This document shows positions 1 through 11,079 of a DNA stretch of 63,355 bases, piece by piece. This stretch comes from Thermoflexales bacterium (lineage in GTDB: Bacteria > Chloroflexota > Anaerolineae > J036 > Brachytrichaceae), in NCBI GenBank assembly GCA_019694215.1, contig JAIBCK010000005.1, forward strand, positions 1-63,355, in the 5' to 3' direction. The position numbers were made by a program, and so were the translations under genes. The notes below the pieces were generated by a model. That model had not been told where the DNA came from. It saw only the letters and a list, made by a program, of their open reading frames with translations, and ran no database searches. Each line of letters starts with the position of its first letter. Positions within the stretch are counted from its first letter, which is position 1.

Positions 1-22
1 TGGTATCATCCTGGCACTCGCG

Positions 23-49
23 CTGGCACTCTGCTAACCAGAGTGCTAA
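23..49 (+). promoter_or_regulatory. CIRCE operator (HrcA binding site)
   Basis: The inverted repeat is CTGGCACTC, nine spacer bases, then GAGTGCTAA. The right arm matches the CIRCE consensus perfectly. The left arm matches TTAGCACTC at seven of nine positions. It lies 21 bases before hrcA, so HrcA probably represses its own operon with grpE, dnaK and dnaJ. A second copy of the left arm CTGGCACTC lies at 11-19. The promoter itself is not clear and may lie partly outside the window. Confidence 0.93.
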
Positions 50-70
50 CGGGTTGGCATAACAACAACC

Positions 71-1087
71 ATGGCCCTGACGTCTCGCCAGCAGCAGATC
101 CTGAGCTACGTCGTCCAGACCTACGTCGCGACGGCCAAGCCGGTTAGCTCGCACGCCATCCTCTCCTCGGGGGTGGTGGCGATGTCGTCCGCCACGATCC
201 GCAATGACCTGGCCGCCCTCGAGGACGAGGGCCTGCTCACGCACCCCCACACCTCGGCCGGCCGCATCCCGACGGACAAGGGCTACCGATACTTCGTCGA
301 GCGCTTGCTCGGCGACGTCGAGCTCCCGCCCCAGGAAGAGAACACCATCCGCCACCAGTTCCACCAGGCCCGCCTGGAGATGGGGAACTGGATGCAGCTC
401 GCAGCCGCCGTGCTGGCCCGCTCCTCGCGCGCGGCCGCGCTGATCAGCGCCCCGCACCTGGAGCTGCCACGCTTCCGCCACGTCGAGCTGATCTCGACCC
501 AGTCGCAGATGGCGCTGCTCGTCCTCGTGCTGCAGGGCGGCACCGTGCGCCAGCAGGTGCTGGCGCTGCGCGAGCCCACCGACCAGGCCGCCCTCAGCCA
601 CGCCGCCGCCCGCCTCAACGCCACCTTCGCGGGGGCCGATCAGACCGGCATGCGCACCCGCCTGGGCGGCCTGAGCGAGTTTGAGCTGGACGTGGCCGGC
701 GACATCCTCGACTTGATGATGAGCGATGCGCGCGCCCCCTCGGCCGAGGTCGTCCGCGACGGGCTGACCGATGTGCTGCGCGAGCCCGAGTTCGTCAGCC
801 AGACCGAGGCGCGCGCCATCGTGCAGGCCCTCGAACAGCCGGGCTTTCTGACCGAGTTGGGCGCCTCGCGCGTCGGCACGGTCCAGGTCGTGATCGGCGG
901 GGAAGGGCGTTGGCGCGAGCTCAGCTCGTGCAGCATGGTCCTGGCCCGCTACGGCGTGGAGGGCTTCGCCACCGGCACCGTCGGCGTGCTCGGCCCCACG
1001 CGCATGCCCTACGGCCGCGCGATCAGCGCCGTCAAGCTGGTGGCCGGGCTGATGAGCGGCCTGGTGGGGGACATCTACAGTGATTAA
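71..1087 (+). CDS. hrcA: Heat-inducible transcription repressor HrcA
   Basis: HrcA is the repressor that binds CIRCE and shuts off class I heat-shock genes when GroEL chaperone capacity is free. The 338-residue length is normal for the family. The N-terminal winged helix is typical (SRQQQILSYVV, then SSATIRNDLAALEDEGLL and the HTSAGRIPTDKGYRYFV motif at about residues 60-77). The C-terminal GAF-like effector domain ends with the usual GPTRMPY and a helix with LVAGLMSGL. The ATG has no obvious Shine-Dalgarno sequence. It is the first gene of the heat-shock operon; grpE follows after 45 bases. Confidence 0.97.
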   Translation: MALTSRQQQILSYVVQTYVATAKPVSSHAILSSGVVAMSSATIRNDLAALEDEGLLTHPHTSAGRIPTDKGYRYFVERLLGDVELPPQEENTIRHQFHQARLEMGNWMQLAAAVLARSSRAAALISAPHLELPRFRHVELISTQSQMALLVLVLQGGTVRQQVLALREPTDQAALSHAAARLNATFAGADQTGMRTRLGGLSEFELDVAGDILDLMMSDARAPSAEVVRDGLTDVLREPEFVSQTEARAIVQALEQPGFLTELGASRVGTVQVVIGGEGRWRELSSCSMVLARYGVEGFATGTVGVLGPTRMPYGRAISAVKLVAGLMSGLVGDIYSD

Positions 1088-1132
1088 TCCCGCTGCGTTG
1101 GGCGGCGGGACGCGAAAGAGGTGACAGAGATC

Positions 1133-1660
1133 ATGAGCAATCCCGATGTCGCGCCGGAAAGCGCGATGGACACCGAGAACGGCGCGGCGGCCGAGCTGGC
1201 CGCGCTGCGTGCACAACTGACGGAAGCGCAAGCCGAGGCCGCGAAGAACAAGGACGGCTGGCTGCGCGCCGTGGCCGAGTTCTCGAATTTCAAGAAGCGC
1301 CAGGAGGCCGATGCCGGCAACCTGCGCGCCTTCGCCACGGCCGGCCTGATCGGACGGCTGCTGCCGGTGCTCGACGACTTTGACCGCGCGCAGAAGACGC
1401 TGCCCGACGCCCTCCAGCACATGACCTGGATCGGCGGCGTGCTGCTCATCGCGCGCAAGCTGCAGGCCGTCGTCGAGGCGGAGGGCGTCAAGACCATCGA
1501 GGTCCAGGCCAACGACGTCTTTGACCCGAACCTGCACGAGGCGGTCAGCCACGAGGACGCCGACGGCGTCGAGGGCGGCCACGTCATCGAGGAACTGCAG
1601 CGCGGCTACCGGCTCGGGGAACGCGTCCTGCGCCCGGCGCTCGTGCGCGTGGCGCGATAA
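1133..1660 (+). CDS. grpE: Nucleotide exchange factor GrpE
   Basis: GrpE exchanges ADP for ATP on DnaK in the cytoplasm. The protein is 175 residues. It has an acidic N-terminus, a long coiled-coil helix (roughly residues 15-60, ending WLRAVAEFSNFKKRQEAD) and a C-terminal beta domain with FDPNLHEAVSHEDADG and the closing GYRLGERVLRPALVRVA. I start it at ATG 1133 because AAAGAGGTGA at 1115-1124 is a well-placed Shine-Dalgarno sequence. A GTG inside that site (1121) would add four residues and is less likely. It sits between hrcA and dnaK. Confidence 0.95.
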   Translation: MSNPDVAPESAMDTENGAAAELAALRAQLTEAQAEAAKNKDGWLRAVAEFSNFKKRQEADAGNLRAFATAGLIGRLLPVLDDFDRAQKTLPDALQHMTWIGGVLLIARKLQAVVEAEGVKTIEVQANDVFDPNLHEAVSHEDADGVEGGHVIEELQRGYRLGERVLRPALVRVAR

Positions 1661-1729
1661 CGTAAAAAAGCAAGCTTCGGCCCGCTGCGAATGGCGCGGC
1701 GGACAGATCACAAGGGAGAACAACACACC

Positions 1730-3634
<1,905 letters not shown>

Positions 3635-3695
3635 CAGACCGTGGAGTGGGGCGCGCGTGACACCGTGCGAGCGCCCCCTCCGCGGCAGGGTTTGA

Positions 3696-4832
3696 ATGGC
3701 AAACAAGCGCGACTACTACGAAGTCCTGGGCGTCGACAAGGGCGCCAGCGCCGACGACATCAAGAAGGCGTTCCGCAAGCTCGCCCGGCAGCTGCACCCC
3801 GACGTCAACAAGGCGCCGGATGCCGAGCCGCGCTTCAAGGAAGTCAACGAGGCCTACGAGGTGCTCAGCGACGACCAGAAGCGCGCCGCCTATGACCGCT
3901 ATGGCCATGCCGCGACCAGCGGCGGCCCCGGCGGCTTCGGGCAGGGCTTCGAAGGTGGCTTCAGCGACATCAACGACATCTTCTCGGAGTTCTTCGGCGG
4001 GTTTGCGCGCCAGGCCAATGGCCAGCAGCGCCGCAGCCCGCGCCGCGGTGCGGATCTGCGGCATGACATCAAGCTGGAATTTGCCGAGGCCGTGTTCGGG
4101 GTGACCCGCGAGATCGAGGTCGCGCGGAGTGAGACATGCACGCGTTGTGCGGGAAATGGCTCCGAGCCAGGAACCACGCCGCAGCGCTGCAAGACCTGCA
4201 ATGGCACCGGCGAGGTGCGCCGCGTGCAGAATAGCCTGCTCGGCGCCTTCGTCAACGTTTCGACCTGCCCAACGTGCGGAGGCAACGGCGAAGTCATCGC
4301 CACCCCGTGCAAGGAATGCGGCGGGCGCCGCCAGGTGCGCCGCAGCCGCCGCCTGCAGGTCAATGTGCCGGCGGGCGTGGACAACGGCACGCAGATCCGT
4401 CTCTCGGGGGAGGGCGAGCCCGGGGCCAACGGCGGCCCCGCGGGCAACCTGTATGTCGTGATCACCGTCGCGCCGCACGCCTACTTCCGGCGCAAGGAAA
4501 ACGACATTCTTGTCGAGCTGCCGATCAACATCGCGCAGGCCGCGCTGGGGGACGAGATCGAGGTCCCGACCCTCGAAGGCAGCGAACGGCTGAGCATCCC
4601 GGCCGGCACACAGAGCGGGACGCCGTTCCGCATCAAGGGCAAGGGTGTGCCGCACCTGCGGCGCGCCCAACGCGGCGATGAAATCGTGCTGATCACGGTG
4701 GCGGTGCCGGCCACGCTCTCGGCCGAACAACGCCGCCTCTTTCAAGAGCTGGCCAAGACTCTGGGCCGCGAGGTCGTCCCTCAGCAGGAGAAGGGCTTCT
4801 TCGAGAAGTTCCGCGACGCGATCGGGTTGTAG
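3696..4832 (+). CDS. dnaJ: Co-chaperone DnaJ (Hsp40, type I)
   Basis: DnaJ delivers clients to DnaK and stimulates its ATPase. The 378-residue product has the full type I layout. The J domain covers residues 4-70 with HPD at 34-36, and is followed by a Gly/Phe-rich linker to about 105. The zinc domain has four CxxC repeats starting near Cys148, Cys165, Cys191 and Cys205; the last repeat (CKECGGRR) lacks the final glycine of CxxCxGxG. The C-terminal peptide-binding domains follow. It is 61 bases after dnaK and the last chaperone of the operon. Confidence 0.97.
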   Translation: MANKRDYYEVLGVDKGASADDIKKAFRKLARQLHPDVNKAPDAEPRFKEVNEAYEVLSDDQKRAAYDRYGHAATSGGPGGFGQGFEGGFSDINDIFSEFFGGFARQANGQQRRSPRRGADLRHDIKLEFAEAVFGVTREIEVARSETCTRCAGNGSEPGTTPQRCKTCNGTGEVRRVQNSLLGAFVNVSTCPTCGGNGEVIATPCKECGGRRQVRRSRRLQVNVPAGVDNGTQIRLSGEGEPGANGGPAGNLYVVITVAPHAYFRRKENDILVELPINIAQAALGDEIEVPTLEGSERLSIPAGTQSGTPFRIKGKGVPHLRRAQRGDEIVLITVAVPATLSAEQRRLFQELAKTLGREVVPQQEKGFFEKFRDAIGL

Positions 4833-4884
4833 CGCGCTCGGCCGCAGGCCTTCAGCGGGCCGCGCGGGTATCATGGGCCGTTCT

Positions 4885-6177
4885 ATGTCGAGACCCGTGC
4901 CGTCGCGCCTGCTGGGCGCGCTGATGGCCTTCGTGCTGGTCGGCTGCGTCCCGCTGGGCACGCCGGTCCCCAGCCAGAGCCTGATCCCGTCGCCCGTGGC
5001 CTATGTCACGGCGGGCCCCCTCCCGCGCCCGACGCTGACGCCGACGCCGCTCGTCCTCGCCACGCCCACCCAGCCCCCGCCCACGGCCGCCCCGCGCAAC
5101 TACCCCGTCGACACGTCGGCGACGGTGGGCCTGTGGAGCGAGCGCGCACCCGGCAACTTCACCGGCACGCTCGACCTCGCGTTGGGCGCGGCCGGGCTCG
5201 AGCTCCGCAAGAGTAACCTGCGCCTGGTCACGCTGACGAGCGCACAGGTTTTCTCCGGTTTCTCCGGCGTGCTCTCCGAGACGCGCGCCAGCAATCCGGG
5301 CTTCCTGCTCTACGACAAAGATGGCAAGATCGCGCTGACGACGGACGGCCAGGCGGCCGTGCTCAACATCCGCAATGAGCAGGTTCGCGCCCAGGTTGCC
5401 GACCGGGTGGCCCAGGCCGCCCGCGGCTATGACGGCGTGATCCTGCAAGGCGTCGGCGCCGAGCTCATCCGCCCGAATGCCTCACCCATCTTCACCACAA
5501 CCAAGGCCTTCACGGATGCCCAACGCAAGGATGCCGTTGACGGCCTGCTGCGCGCTGTGCGTGCGCGCGTGCCGGACAAGCTGTTGCTGGTTGCGGGCTA
5601 TGCCTGGGAGGATGGCGCCGCCTTCAGCGCGCGCCCGACCGAGTCGCAGGAGCTGGCCGCGCTCGTCGATGGCGCGCTGATCGAGCGCTTCCTCCGCGCG
5701 CCGATCTCGCGCACCAACGAGTTCAAGAACGAATCCAACTGGAAGAAGGACGTCGACCTGCTGGCCAACCTCTCGCAGGACAACAAGGTCGTCCTGCTCA
5801 CCACGCGCTTTGACGAGCCGATCTCCGGGACGCAGAAGGCCGAGTGGCTGCGCTACGTGGTCACGTCGTATCTCCTCGGCAAGAACGGCTCGCGCACCTA
5901 CCTCCAGTTCGATTCCGCCGGAGACCTGACCTATCTCGAGGACACCCAGCTCAACACCCGCCTGGGTGTGGCGGCCGAGGGCTACAGCAAGTTGTCCAAC
6001 GGTTTATATAAACGCCTTTTCACAAACGGCGTGGTCCTTGTCAACCCCGGCGACAAGGCGATCAAGATCGACATCGAGGCCGAGTTCAAGGCCTCGTTCG
6101 AAACCCTGTCCGGCCTCACCGTCAAATCCGTCGAGCTCGCGCCGCGCGCCGGCATCATCCTCCTCAGTCGAAAATGA
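4885..6177 (+). CDS. Secreted lipoprotein, putative glycoside-hydrolase-like TIM barrel
   Basis: The signal peptide ends in a lipobox (FVLVGC, Cys21), so the protein is probably a lipid-anchored extracytoplasmic protein. A Pro/Thr-rich linker follows to about residue 75. The body looks like a TIM-barrel hydrolase of the hypothetical GHL15 group: GFLLYDKDGKIALT, then RGYDGVILQGVGAE, KLLLVAGYAWEDGA, VDGALIERFL and NKVVLLTTRFDEP appear in barrel order. I saw no certain catalytic acid pair. ATG 4885 gives the cleaner signal peptide; ATG 4873 is an alternative. A TATCAT hexamer at 4869-4874 could be its own promoter. Its stop overlaps the hisS start (ATGA). Confidence 0.6.
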   Translation: MSRPVPSRLLGALMAFVLVGCVPLGTPVPSQSLIPSPVAYVTAGPLPRPTLTPTPLVLATPTQPPPTAAPRNYPVDTSATVGLWSERAPGNFTGTLDLALGAAGLELRKSNLRLVTLTSAQVFSGFSGVLSETRASNPGFLLYDKDGKIALTTDGQAAVLNIRNEQVRAQVADRVAQAARGYDGVILQGVGAELIRPNASPIFTTTKAFTDAQRKDAVDGLLRAVRARVPDKLLLVAGYAWEDGAAFSARPTESQELAALVDGALIERFLRAPISRTNEFKNESNWKKDVDLLANLSQDNKVVLLTTRFDEPISGTQKAEWLRYVVTSYLLGKNGSRTYLQFDSAGDLTYLEDTQLNTRLGVAAEGYSKLSNGLYKRLFTNGVVLVNPGDKAIKIDIEAEFKASFETLSGLTVKSVELAPRAGIILLSRK

Positions 6178-7436
6178 AGTACCAACGCGTCCGCGGGATG
6201 CAGGACCTGCTCCCCGAAGATCAACCCTACTGGGCCCACGTCGAGAAGGCCTGCCATGACCTGGCCGGCCGCTACGGTTTCGAGCGCCTCGAAGCGCCCG
6301 TGCTTGAATCGACCGACCTCTTTGTGCGCGGGGTGGGGGATGCCACCGACATCGTCAGCAAGGAAATGTACAGCTTCGTCGACAAGGGCGAGGACGCGCT
6401 GACGCTGCGCCCCGAGTTCACGGCCGGCGTCATGCGCGCGTATATCGAGAACGGGATGGGCTCGCGCCCGCAGCCGCAGAAGCTGTATTCGTTCGGCCCG
6501 ATCTTCCGGCGCGAGCGCCCCGCCAAGGGCCGCTATCGCCAGTTCTACCAGTTCAACGCCGAGGTGATCGGCACGCCCGATGCGCTGGCCGACCTCGAGA
6601 TCATGCAGATCGCGCACGGGCTGTACTCGCGGCTGGGCTTCACCAACCTGGTCTTCCAGCTCAACAGCACCGGGGACCCGGAATGCAAGCCGCGCTTCAT
6701 TCAGGCCCTGCGCGACTACTTCACGCCGCTCATGGACCGCCTCGCGCCGCTCGACCGCGAGCGTTTGGCGAAGAACCCCCTGCGCGTGCTGGACACCAAG
6801 GAGCGCGAGACGCTGCCCCTGCTCGCGGATGCGCCGCGTTTCGTCGACTATCTCAACGCGGCCTGCGCCGAGCACTTCGCCGAGCTGCGCGCCTATCTCG
6901 ATGACGCCGGCATCCGCTACGAGATCAACCACCGCCTGGTGCGCGGGCTGGACTACTACACCAAGACCGTCTTCGAGCTGTGGGGCGAGGGCCTGGGCGC
7001 GCAGGGCGCGCTGTGCGGCGGCGGCCGCTACGACGGCCTGATCGAGGCGCTGGGCGGCGCACCGACGCCGGGCGTTGGGTTCGCCACCGGCATCGAGCGC
7101 ATCATCATGTCCATGCGTGAGCTGGGCGTGCAGCCCGCGCCGCTGCCGCGCCCGGATGTCTTCATCGCCCACCTCGGCCCGGCCGCCAAGCGTGTCGCGG
7201 TGCAGCTGGCCGCCCAACTCCGCGCCGAGGGCACGGGCGTGCGCGTCGCGTTTGGCGCGCGCAGCCTGAAGGCCCAGATGAAGGACGCCGACCGCGCCGG
7301 TTGTGCGCTGGCGCTGCTGATCGGCGACGATGAAGTGCGCGACGGCACCGTCACCGCGCGCGACCTCGCGCACAGCGAGCAGGCCACCCTGGCCCGGGCC
7401 GACGCCGCCGGCTGGATCCGCGCCCACCTTCCCTGA
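6174..7436 (+). CDS. hisS: Histidine--tRNA ligase
   Basis: Class II aminoacyl-tRNA synthetase that charges tRNA-His. Its 420 residues are the normal length. Visible motifs are motif 2 (FRRERPAKGRYRQFYQFNAE), the histidine-specific LVRGLDYYTKTVFE, GGGRYDGL and motif 3 (PGVGFATGIERI). A C-terminal anticodon-binding domain follows from about residue 325. The ATG overlaps the stop of the preceding lipoprotein gene, so translation is probably coupled. Confidence 0.97.
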   Translation: MKYQRVRGMQDLLPEDQPYWAHVEKACHDLAGRYGFERLEAPVLESTDLFVRGVGDATDIVSKEMYSFVDKGEDALTLRPEFTAGVMRAYIENGMGSRPQPQKLYSFGPIFRRERPAKGRYRQFYQFNAEVIGTPDALADLEIMQIAHGLYSRLGFTNLVFQLNSTGDPECKPRFIQALRDYFTPLMDRLAPLDRERLAKNPLRVLDTKERETLPLLADAPRFVDYLNAACAEHFAELRAYLDDAGIRYEINHRLVRGLDYYTKTVFELWGEGLGAQGALCGGGRYDGLIEALGGAPTPGVGFATGIERIIMSMRELGVQPAPLPRPDVFIAHLGPAAKRVAVQLAAQLRAEGTGVRVAFGARSLKAQMKDADRAGCALALLIGDDEVRDGTVTARDLAHSEQATLARADAAGWIRAHLP

Positions 7437-7452
7437 AACACGCGAGGCCACC

Positions 7453-8289
7453 ATGCAAGCCCTACGCTCCGTTGCCGTCCTCGATCACCCCAAGGTGCCC
7501 GCCACGGGCGAGGTTGCCGCCGAAATCGCCGAGTTTCTGGCAGGGTTGAAAATTAGCGTTGCGCGGGCGACGACCTGGGACACGGCGGCGGCCGAGGCCA
7601 TCATCCCGAATGTCGATCTCGTCATCGTCCTGGGCGGCGATGGCAGCCTGCTGCGCGCCGCGCGCATGGCGGCACCGCACGGCAAGCTGGTCACCTCCGT
7701 CAACATGGGCCGGCTGGGTTTTCTCTCCGAAATGGAGCCCGACACCTGGCGCGACGTGCTTCCACGCATGATGGCGGGCGAGTACTGGGTCGAGGAGCGC
7801 CTGATGCTGCGGACCGAGGCGCGGCGTTGGGAAAAAACATTGGCCGTGCGCGACGCGCTGAACGACGTCGTGATCGGGCGCGGCACGCTCGCCCGTGTGG
7901 TGCGCTTGCAGGTCAAGCTGGATGGCACCCCCTTCACGACCTACGCCTGCGACGGGCTGATCGTCGCCTCGCCCACCGGCAGCACCGCCTATGCCCTCGC
8001 GGCCGGCGGGCCGATCCTGCCCCCGACGCTGCACAACATGATCCTGGTCCCGATCGCACCGCACCTCAGCCTCGACCAGCCGATCGTGCTCGCGCCGACC
8101 TCGGTCATCGAGGCGCGCATCAGCACCGACCACCAGGCCATCCTGACGGTGGACGGGCAGAACGAGATCACGCTCAAGTCGGACGATATCGTGCGCGTCA
8201 GTGCCAGCCCGCTGGTTGCGCGGCTGGCCCGCGCCCAGTCACAGGATTACTTCTTCAAGTCGCTGATGTCGCGCATCAATGGAGGCTGA
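7453..8289 (+). CDS. nadK: NAD kinase
   Basis: Phosphorylates NAD+ to NADP+ in the cytoplasm. The 278-residue product carries the signature GGDGS at residues 61-65 (VIVLGGDGSLLRAAR), then NMGRLGFLSE, and the second motif SPTGSTAYALAAGGPI. The C-terminal strand set ends in VDGQNEITL. I start at ATG 7453, 16 bases after hisS. Longer in-frame starts lie inside hisS and have no family resemblance. It is followed directly by the LLM flavoenzyme gene. Confidence 0.95.
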   Translation: MQALRSVAVLDHPKVPATGEVAAEIAEFLAGLKISVARATTWDTAAAEAIIPNVDLVIVLGGDGSLLRAARMAAPHGKLVTSVNMGRLGFLSEMEPDTWRDVLPRMMAGEYWVEERLMLRTEARRWEKTLAVRDALNDVVIGRGTLARVVRLQVKLDGTPFTTYACDGLIVASPTGSTAYALAAGGPILPPTLHNMILVPIAPHLSLDQPIVLAPTSVIEARISTDHQAILTVDGQNEITLKSDDIVRVSASPLVARLARAQSQDYFFKSLMSRINGG

Positions 8290-8290
8290 C

Positions 8291-9325
8291 ATGACAGGTG
8301 GACTTCGCATCGACACGGGCCTGGGTGTGGCGACGAGCGGGGCAGTCGCCGACATCGTCGCGCGCGCGACCCGGGCCGAGGCGCTCGGCTACGACGCGCT
8401 GTGGACGAGCGAGACACAGCACGATCCCTTCCTCCCGCTTGCCCTGGCGGCCGAACACACCCAACGCATCGAGCTCGGCACCGCCATTGCCGTCGCCTTT
8501 GCGCGCAGCCCGATGTCGCTCGCCAGCCAGGCCTGGGACCTGCAGAAGATGAGCGCCGGGCGTTTTGTCCTCGGGTTGGGCACGCAGGTCAAGGCGCACA
8601 TCGAGCGCCGCTTTGGCATGACCTGGGACCACCCCGCGCCGCGTCTGCGCGAGTATGTGCTGGCCATCCGCGCGATCTGGCGGGCCTGGCAGACCGGCGA
8701 GCCGCTGGCCTTTCGCGGCGAGTTCTTCAAGCTCACGCTGATGACGCCGTTCTTCAACCCCGGCCCCATCCCGCATCCGGACATCCCGATCTACATCGCC
8801 GGGGTGAATGACCATCTCTGTCGCGTCGCCGGCGAGGTGTGCGAGGGCTTTCACGTCCATCCCTTCCACACGCCGAAATACATCGCCGAGGTCATCCTGC
8901 CCAACATCGAGGCCGGGCTGCGGGCGGCCGGGCGTTCGCGCGATGCGATCACCCTGGCCAGCGGCGTCTTCGTCATCGTGGGCGACACGCCCGAGGCCCG
9001 CGCGCGTTCGCGCGAGAGCGCCCGTCAGCAGATCAGTTTCTACGCCAGCACGCCGACCTATCACCCTGTCTTCGAATTGCACGGCTGGGGCGAGCAGGCG
9101 CAGGCGCTGGGGGCGCTCGCGGCGCGTGGCAAATGGCGCGAGATGCCGGCCCTCGTCAGCGATGAGATGCTGGCCACCTTCGCCGAGGAGGGCGGCTGGG
9201 CGGAGCTCCCGGCGAAGCTCAACCGCCGTTATGCGGGCCTGCTCGACCGGGTGATGTACTACAGCGAGGAGGGCGACGACGCCCAACGTGCCGCGACAAT
9301 CGCAGGCTTTCGCGCCAGCCGCTGA
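8291..9325 (+). CDS. LLM-class flavin oxidoreductase, probably F420-dependent
   Basis: A bacterial-luciferase-like TIM-barrel oxidoreductase of 344 residues. Family features are GYDALWTSETQHDPFLPLALAAE, the strand RIELGTAIAVAFARSPM, the LGLGTQVKAHIERRFGM segment and PIYIAGVN. It resembles the probable F420-dependent enzymes first described in mycobacteria (the MSMEG_2256-like group). The substrate is unknown. GGAGG at 8281-8285 sits five bases before ATG 8291. An ATG at 8279 would overlap nadK and lose this site. It is probably the last gene of the operon, as a terminator follows. Confidence 0.85.
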   Translation: MTGGLRIDTGLGVATSGAVADIVARATRAEALGYDALWTSETQHDPFLPLALAAEHTQRIELGTAIAVAFARSPMSLASQAWDLQKMSAGRFVLGLGTQVKAHIERRFGMTWDHPAPRLREYVLAIRAIWRAWQTGEPLAFRGEFFKLTLMTPFFNPGPIPHPDIPIYIAGVNDHLCRVAGEVCEGFHVHPFHTPKYIAEVILPNIEAGLRAAGRSRDAITLASGVFVIVGDTPEARARSRESARQQISFYASTPTYHPVFELHGWGEQAQALGALAARGKWREMPALVSDEMLATFAEEGGWAELPAKLNRRYAGLLDRVMYYSEEGDDAQRAATIAGFRASR

Positions 9326-9332
9326 AAATGAG

Positions 9333-9363
9333 AACGGCCGACCCCTCGCGGGGATCGGCCGTT
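9333..9363. terminator. Bidirectional hairpin between convergent genes
   Basis: The arms AACGGCCGA and TCGGCCGTT pair perfectly. An inner CCCC/GGGG pairing leaves one bulged A and the loop TCGC. It lies between the plus-strand oxidoreductase and the minus-strand acyl-CoA ligase, so it may serve both. The following T-tract is weak. Confidence 0.7.
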
Positions 9364-9382
9364 GTTGCAGCTCGGCGCGCGC

Positions 9383-10936
9383 TCAGCCGCGCAGCTCGCG
9401 CTTGAGGATCTTGCCCGTCGCGTTCATGGGCAGCGCGTCGCGGAACTCGATCTGGCGCGGGTATTTGTAGGCGGCCATGCGCTCCTTGCACCAGGCCATC
9501 AGCGCCTCAGGGGTGATGTCCGCCCCGGCTTTGCGCACGACAAAGGCCTTGACCTCCTCGCCCATCTCCTCGCTCTTGACGCCGACGACGGCGACGAGTG
9601 AGACCGCGGGGTGGGTGATGATCACTTCCTCGAGCTCACGCGGGTAGATGTTGAAGCCACCGCGGATGATCATGTCCTTCTTGCGGTCCATGATGTAGAG
9701 ATAGCCGTCCTCATCCTTGCGTGCGATGTCGCCAGTGTGGAACCAACCCCCGCGCATCGCCTCGGCCGTGGCGTCGGGGCGGCGGTAATAGCCCTTCATC
9801 ACGTTGTAGCCGCGGATGAGGATCTCGCCCAGCTCGCCGACCGCGACATTCTTGTCCTGATCATCCACCACGCGCACATCCACGCCGAGGATCGGGGTGC
9901 CGATCGAGCCCGGCTTGCTCGGCTTGTCCAACTGATTGAAGGTGGCCACCGGCGCGGTCTCGCTCAGGCCATAGCCTTCCAGAATGCGCACCTTGAACGT
10001 GGCCTCGAAGGCTTGCAGGACCTCGACCGGCAGCGCCGCGCCGCCCGATGAGCACAGCTTGAGGTTGGCCGCCACCGTCGACGTATCGAACGCGGCCTGC
10101 TTGGCGAAGTTGAGCATCGCCCAGAACATCGTCGGCACGCCGCTGAAGTAGTTCACCTTCTCCGCCACCATCAGCTCCAACACCGTCTTGGGGTCGAAGC
10201 GAGGGACCAGCACCAGAGTCGCGCCCTGCATCATTCCGGCGTTCATCTGGCAGGTCTGCCCGAACGAGTGAAAGAGTGGCAGCGCAATCAGGATCGTGGC
10301 GTGCTCATTGCCCAGCAAGCCGTGCAGGTCGCGCGAGGCGATGGCGTTGGTGATCATGTTGCTGTGCGTGAGCTCCGCGCCCTTGGCCTGGCCCGTTGTC
10401 CCCGACGTGTACAGGATCACTGCCGTGTCGTCATCCTTCCGCATGACGGTGTCAAACGTCGGCGGCATGCGGCCGGCAAACGTCGCGAAGCTATCCGCGC
10501 CCTCGAAGGGTGGCGGCGCAGCCGGGTTGTTGGTGAGGATGATCAGCTTCTGCGCCGTCCCCGCCTCTTTGAAGCCCTCCAGGCCATACTGTCCAATAGG
10601 CAGCTCGGGGGTGCCTTCAAAACAGAAGTACGCCTTGGCCTCCGAGTCCTTCAGGTAGTACGCGATCTCGCGGCCCTTGTTCAGCACATTCAGCGGCACC
10701 ACCACGCCACCGGCCTTGAGGATGCCGTAGTAGACGACGGGGAAGTACGGGATGTTGGGACAGGTCAGGGCGACCTTGTCGCCGGGCTGCACGCCCATCG
10801 CTTTCAGGCCGTTGGCGACCTGGTTGGCCATGGCGTTGACCTGGGCGTAGGTCAGGCGCATCGGTCCCATGACGACGGCGGTGCTGGCGGGTTGTCGCCG
10901 GGCCGGGTTCTCTAGCAGGAGCGCAAGGTTCAACAT
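9383..10936 (-). CDS. AMP-forming acyl-CoA ligase, probably long-chain fatty acid
   Basis: An ANL-superfamily enzyme that activates a carboxylic acid with ATP and CoA. In its 517 residues the P-loop motif YTSGTTGQAKG is at 176-186. GYGLSETAP, GWFHTGDIARKDEDGY and the C-terminal LPMNATGKILKREL (with the catalytic lysine) are all present. The overall pattern resembles long-chain acyl-CoA synthetases; the chain length cannot be read from sequence. The start at 10936 has a good GGAGG eight bases upstream. An upstream in-frame ATG at 11062 lies in terminator-like sequence and is rejected. Confidence 0.93.
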   Translation of the reverse strand: MLNLALLLENPARRQPASTAVVMGPMRLTYAQVNAMANQVANGLKAMGVQPGDKVALTCPNIPYFPVVYYGILKAGGVVVPLNVLNKGREIAYYLKDSEAKAYFCFEGTPELPIGQYGLEGFKEAGTAQKLIILTNNPAAPPPFEGADSFATFAGRMPPTFDTVMRKDDDTAVILYTSGTTGQAKGAELTHSNMITNAIASRDLHGLLGNEHATILIALPLFHSFGQTCQMNAGMMQGATLVLVPRFDPKTVLELMVAEKVNYFSGVPTMFWAMLNFAKQAAFDTSTVAANLKLCSSGGAALPVEVLQAFEATFKVRILEGYGLSETAPVATFNQLDKPSKPGSIGTPILGVDVRVVDDQDKNVAVGELGEILIRGYNVMKGYYRRPDATAEAMRGGWFHTGDIARKDEDGYLYIMDRKKDMIIRGGFNIYPRELEEVIITHPAVSLVAVVGVKSEEMGEEVKAFVVRKAGADITPEALMAWCKERMAAYKYPRQIEFRDALPMNATGKILKRELRG

Positions 10937-11018
10937 CGGGGTTTCCTCCGCAGGAAAAAGGGTGAACGGTCTGAGACGAGTGTGTAGTCTAGCCCCGCTT
11001 GGCCGGGTCGGCAAGGGG

Positions 11019-11056
11019 AAAAATGAAGGGCGGCTACGCCAACTGCGCAGCCGCCC
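11019..11056 (-). terminator. Intrinsic terminator of the LysM gene
   Basis: Read on the minus strand, GGGCGGCT and AGCCGCCC form an eight-pair stem, followed by TTCATTTTT. It ends 24 bases beyond the LysM stop codon and separates that gene from the acyl-CoA ligase. Confidence 0.8.
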
Positions 11057-11079
11057 GTTCAAACGCGATCGATCGAGGT

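Noticed and set aside
1691-1729. Upstream ATG for dnaK
   Set aside because: Gives 13 extra residues not found in Hsp70; the ribosome site GGGAG fits ATG 1730.
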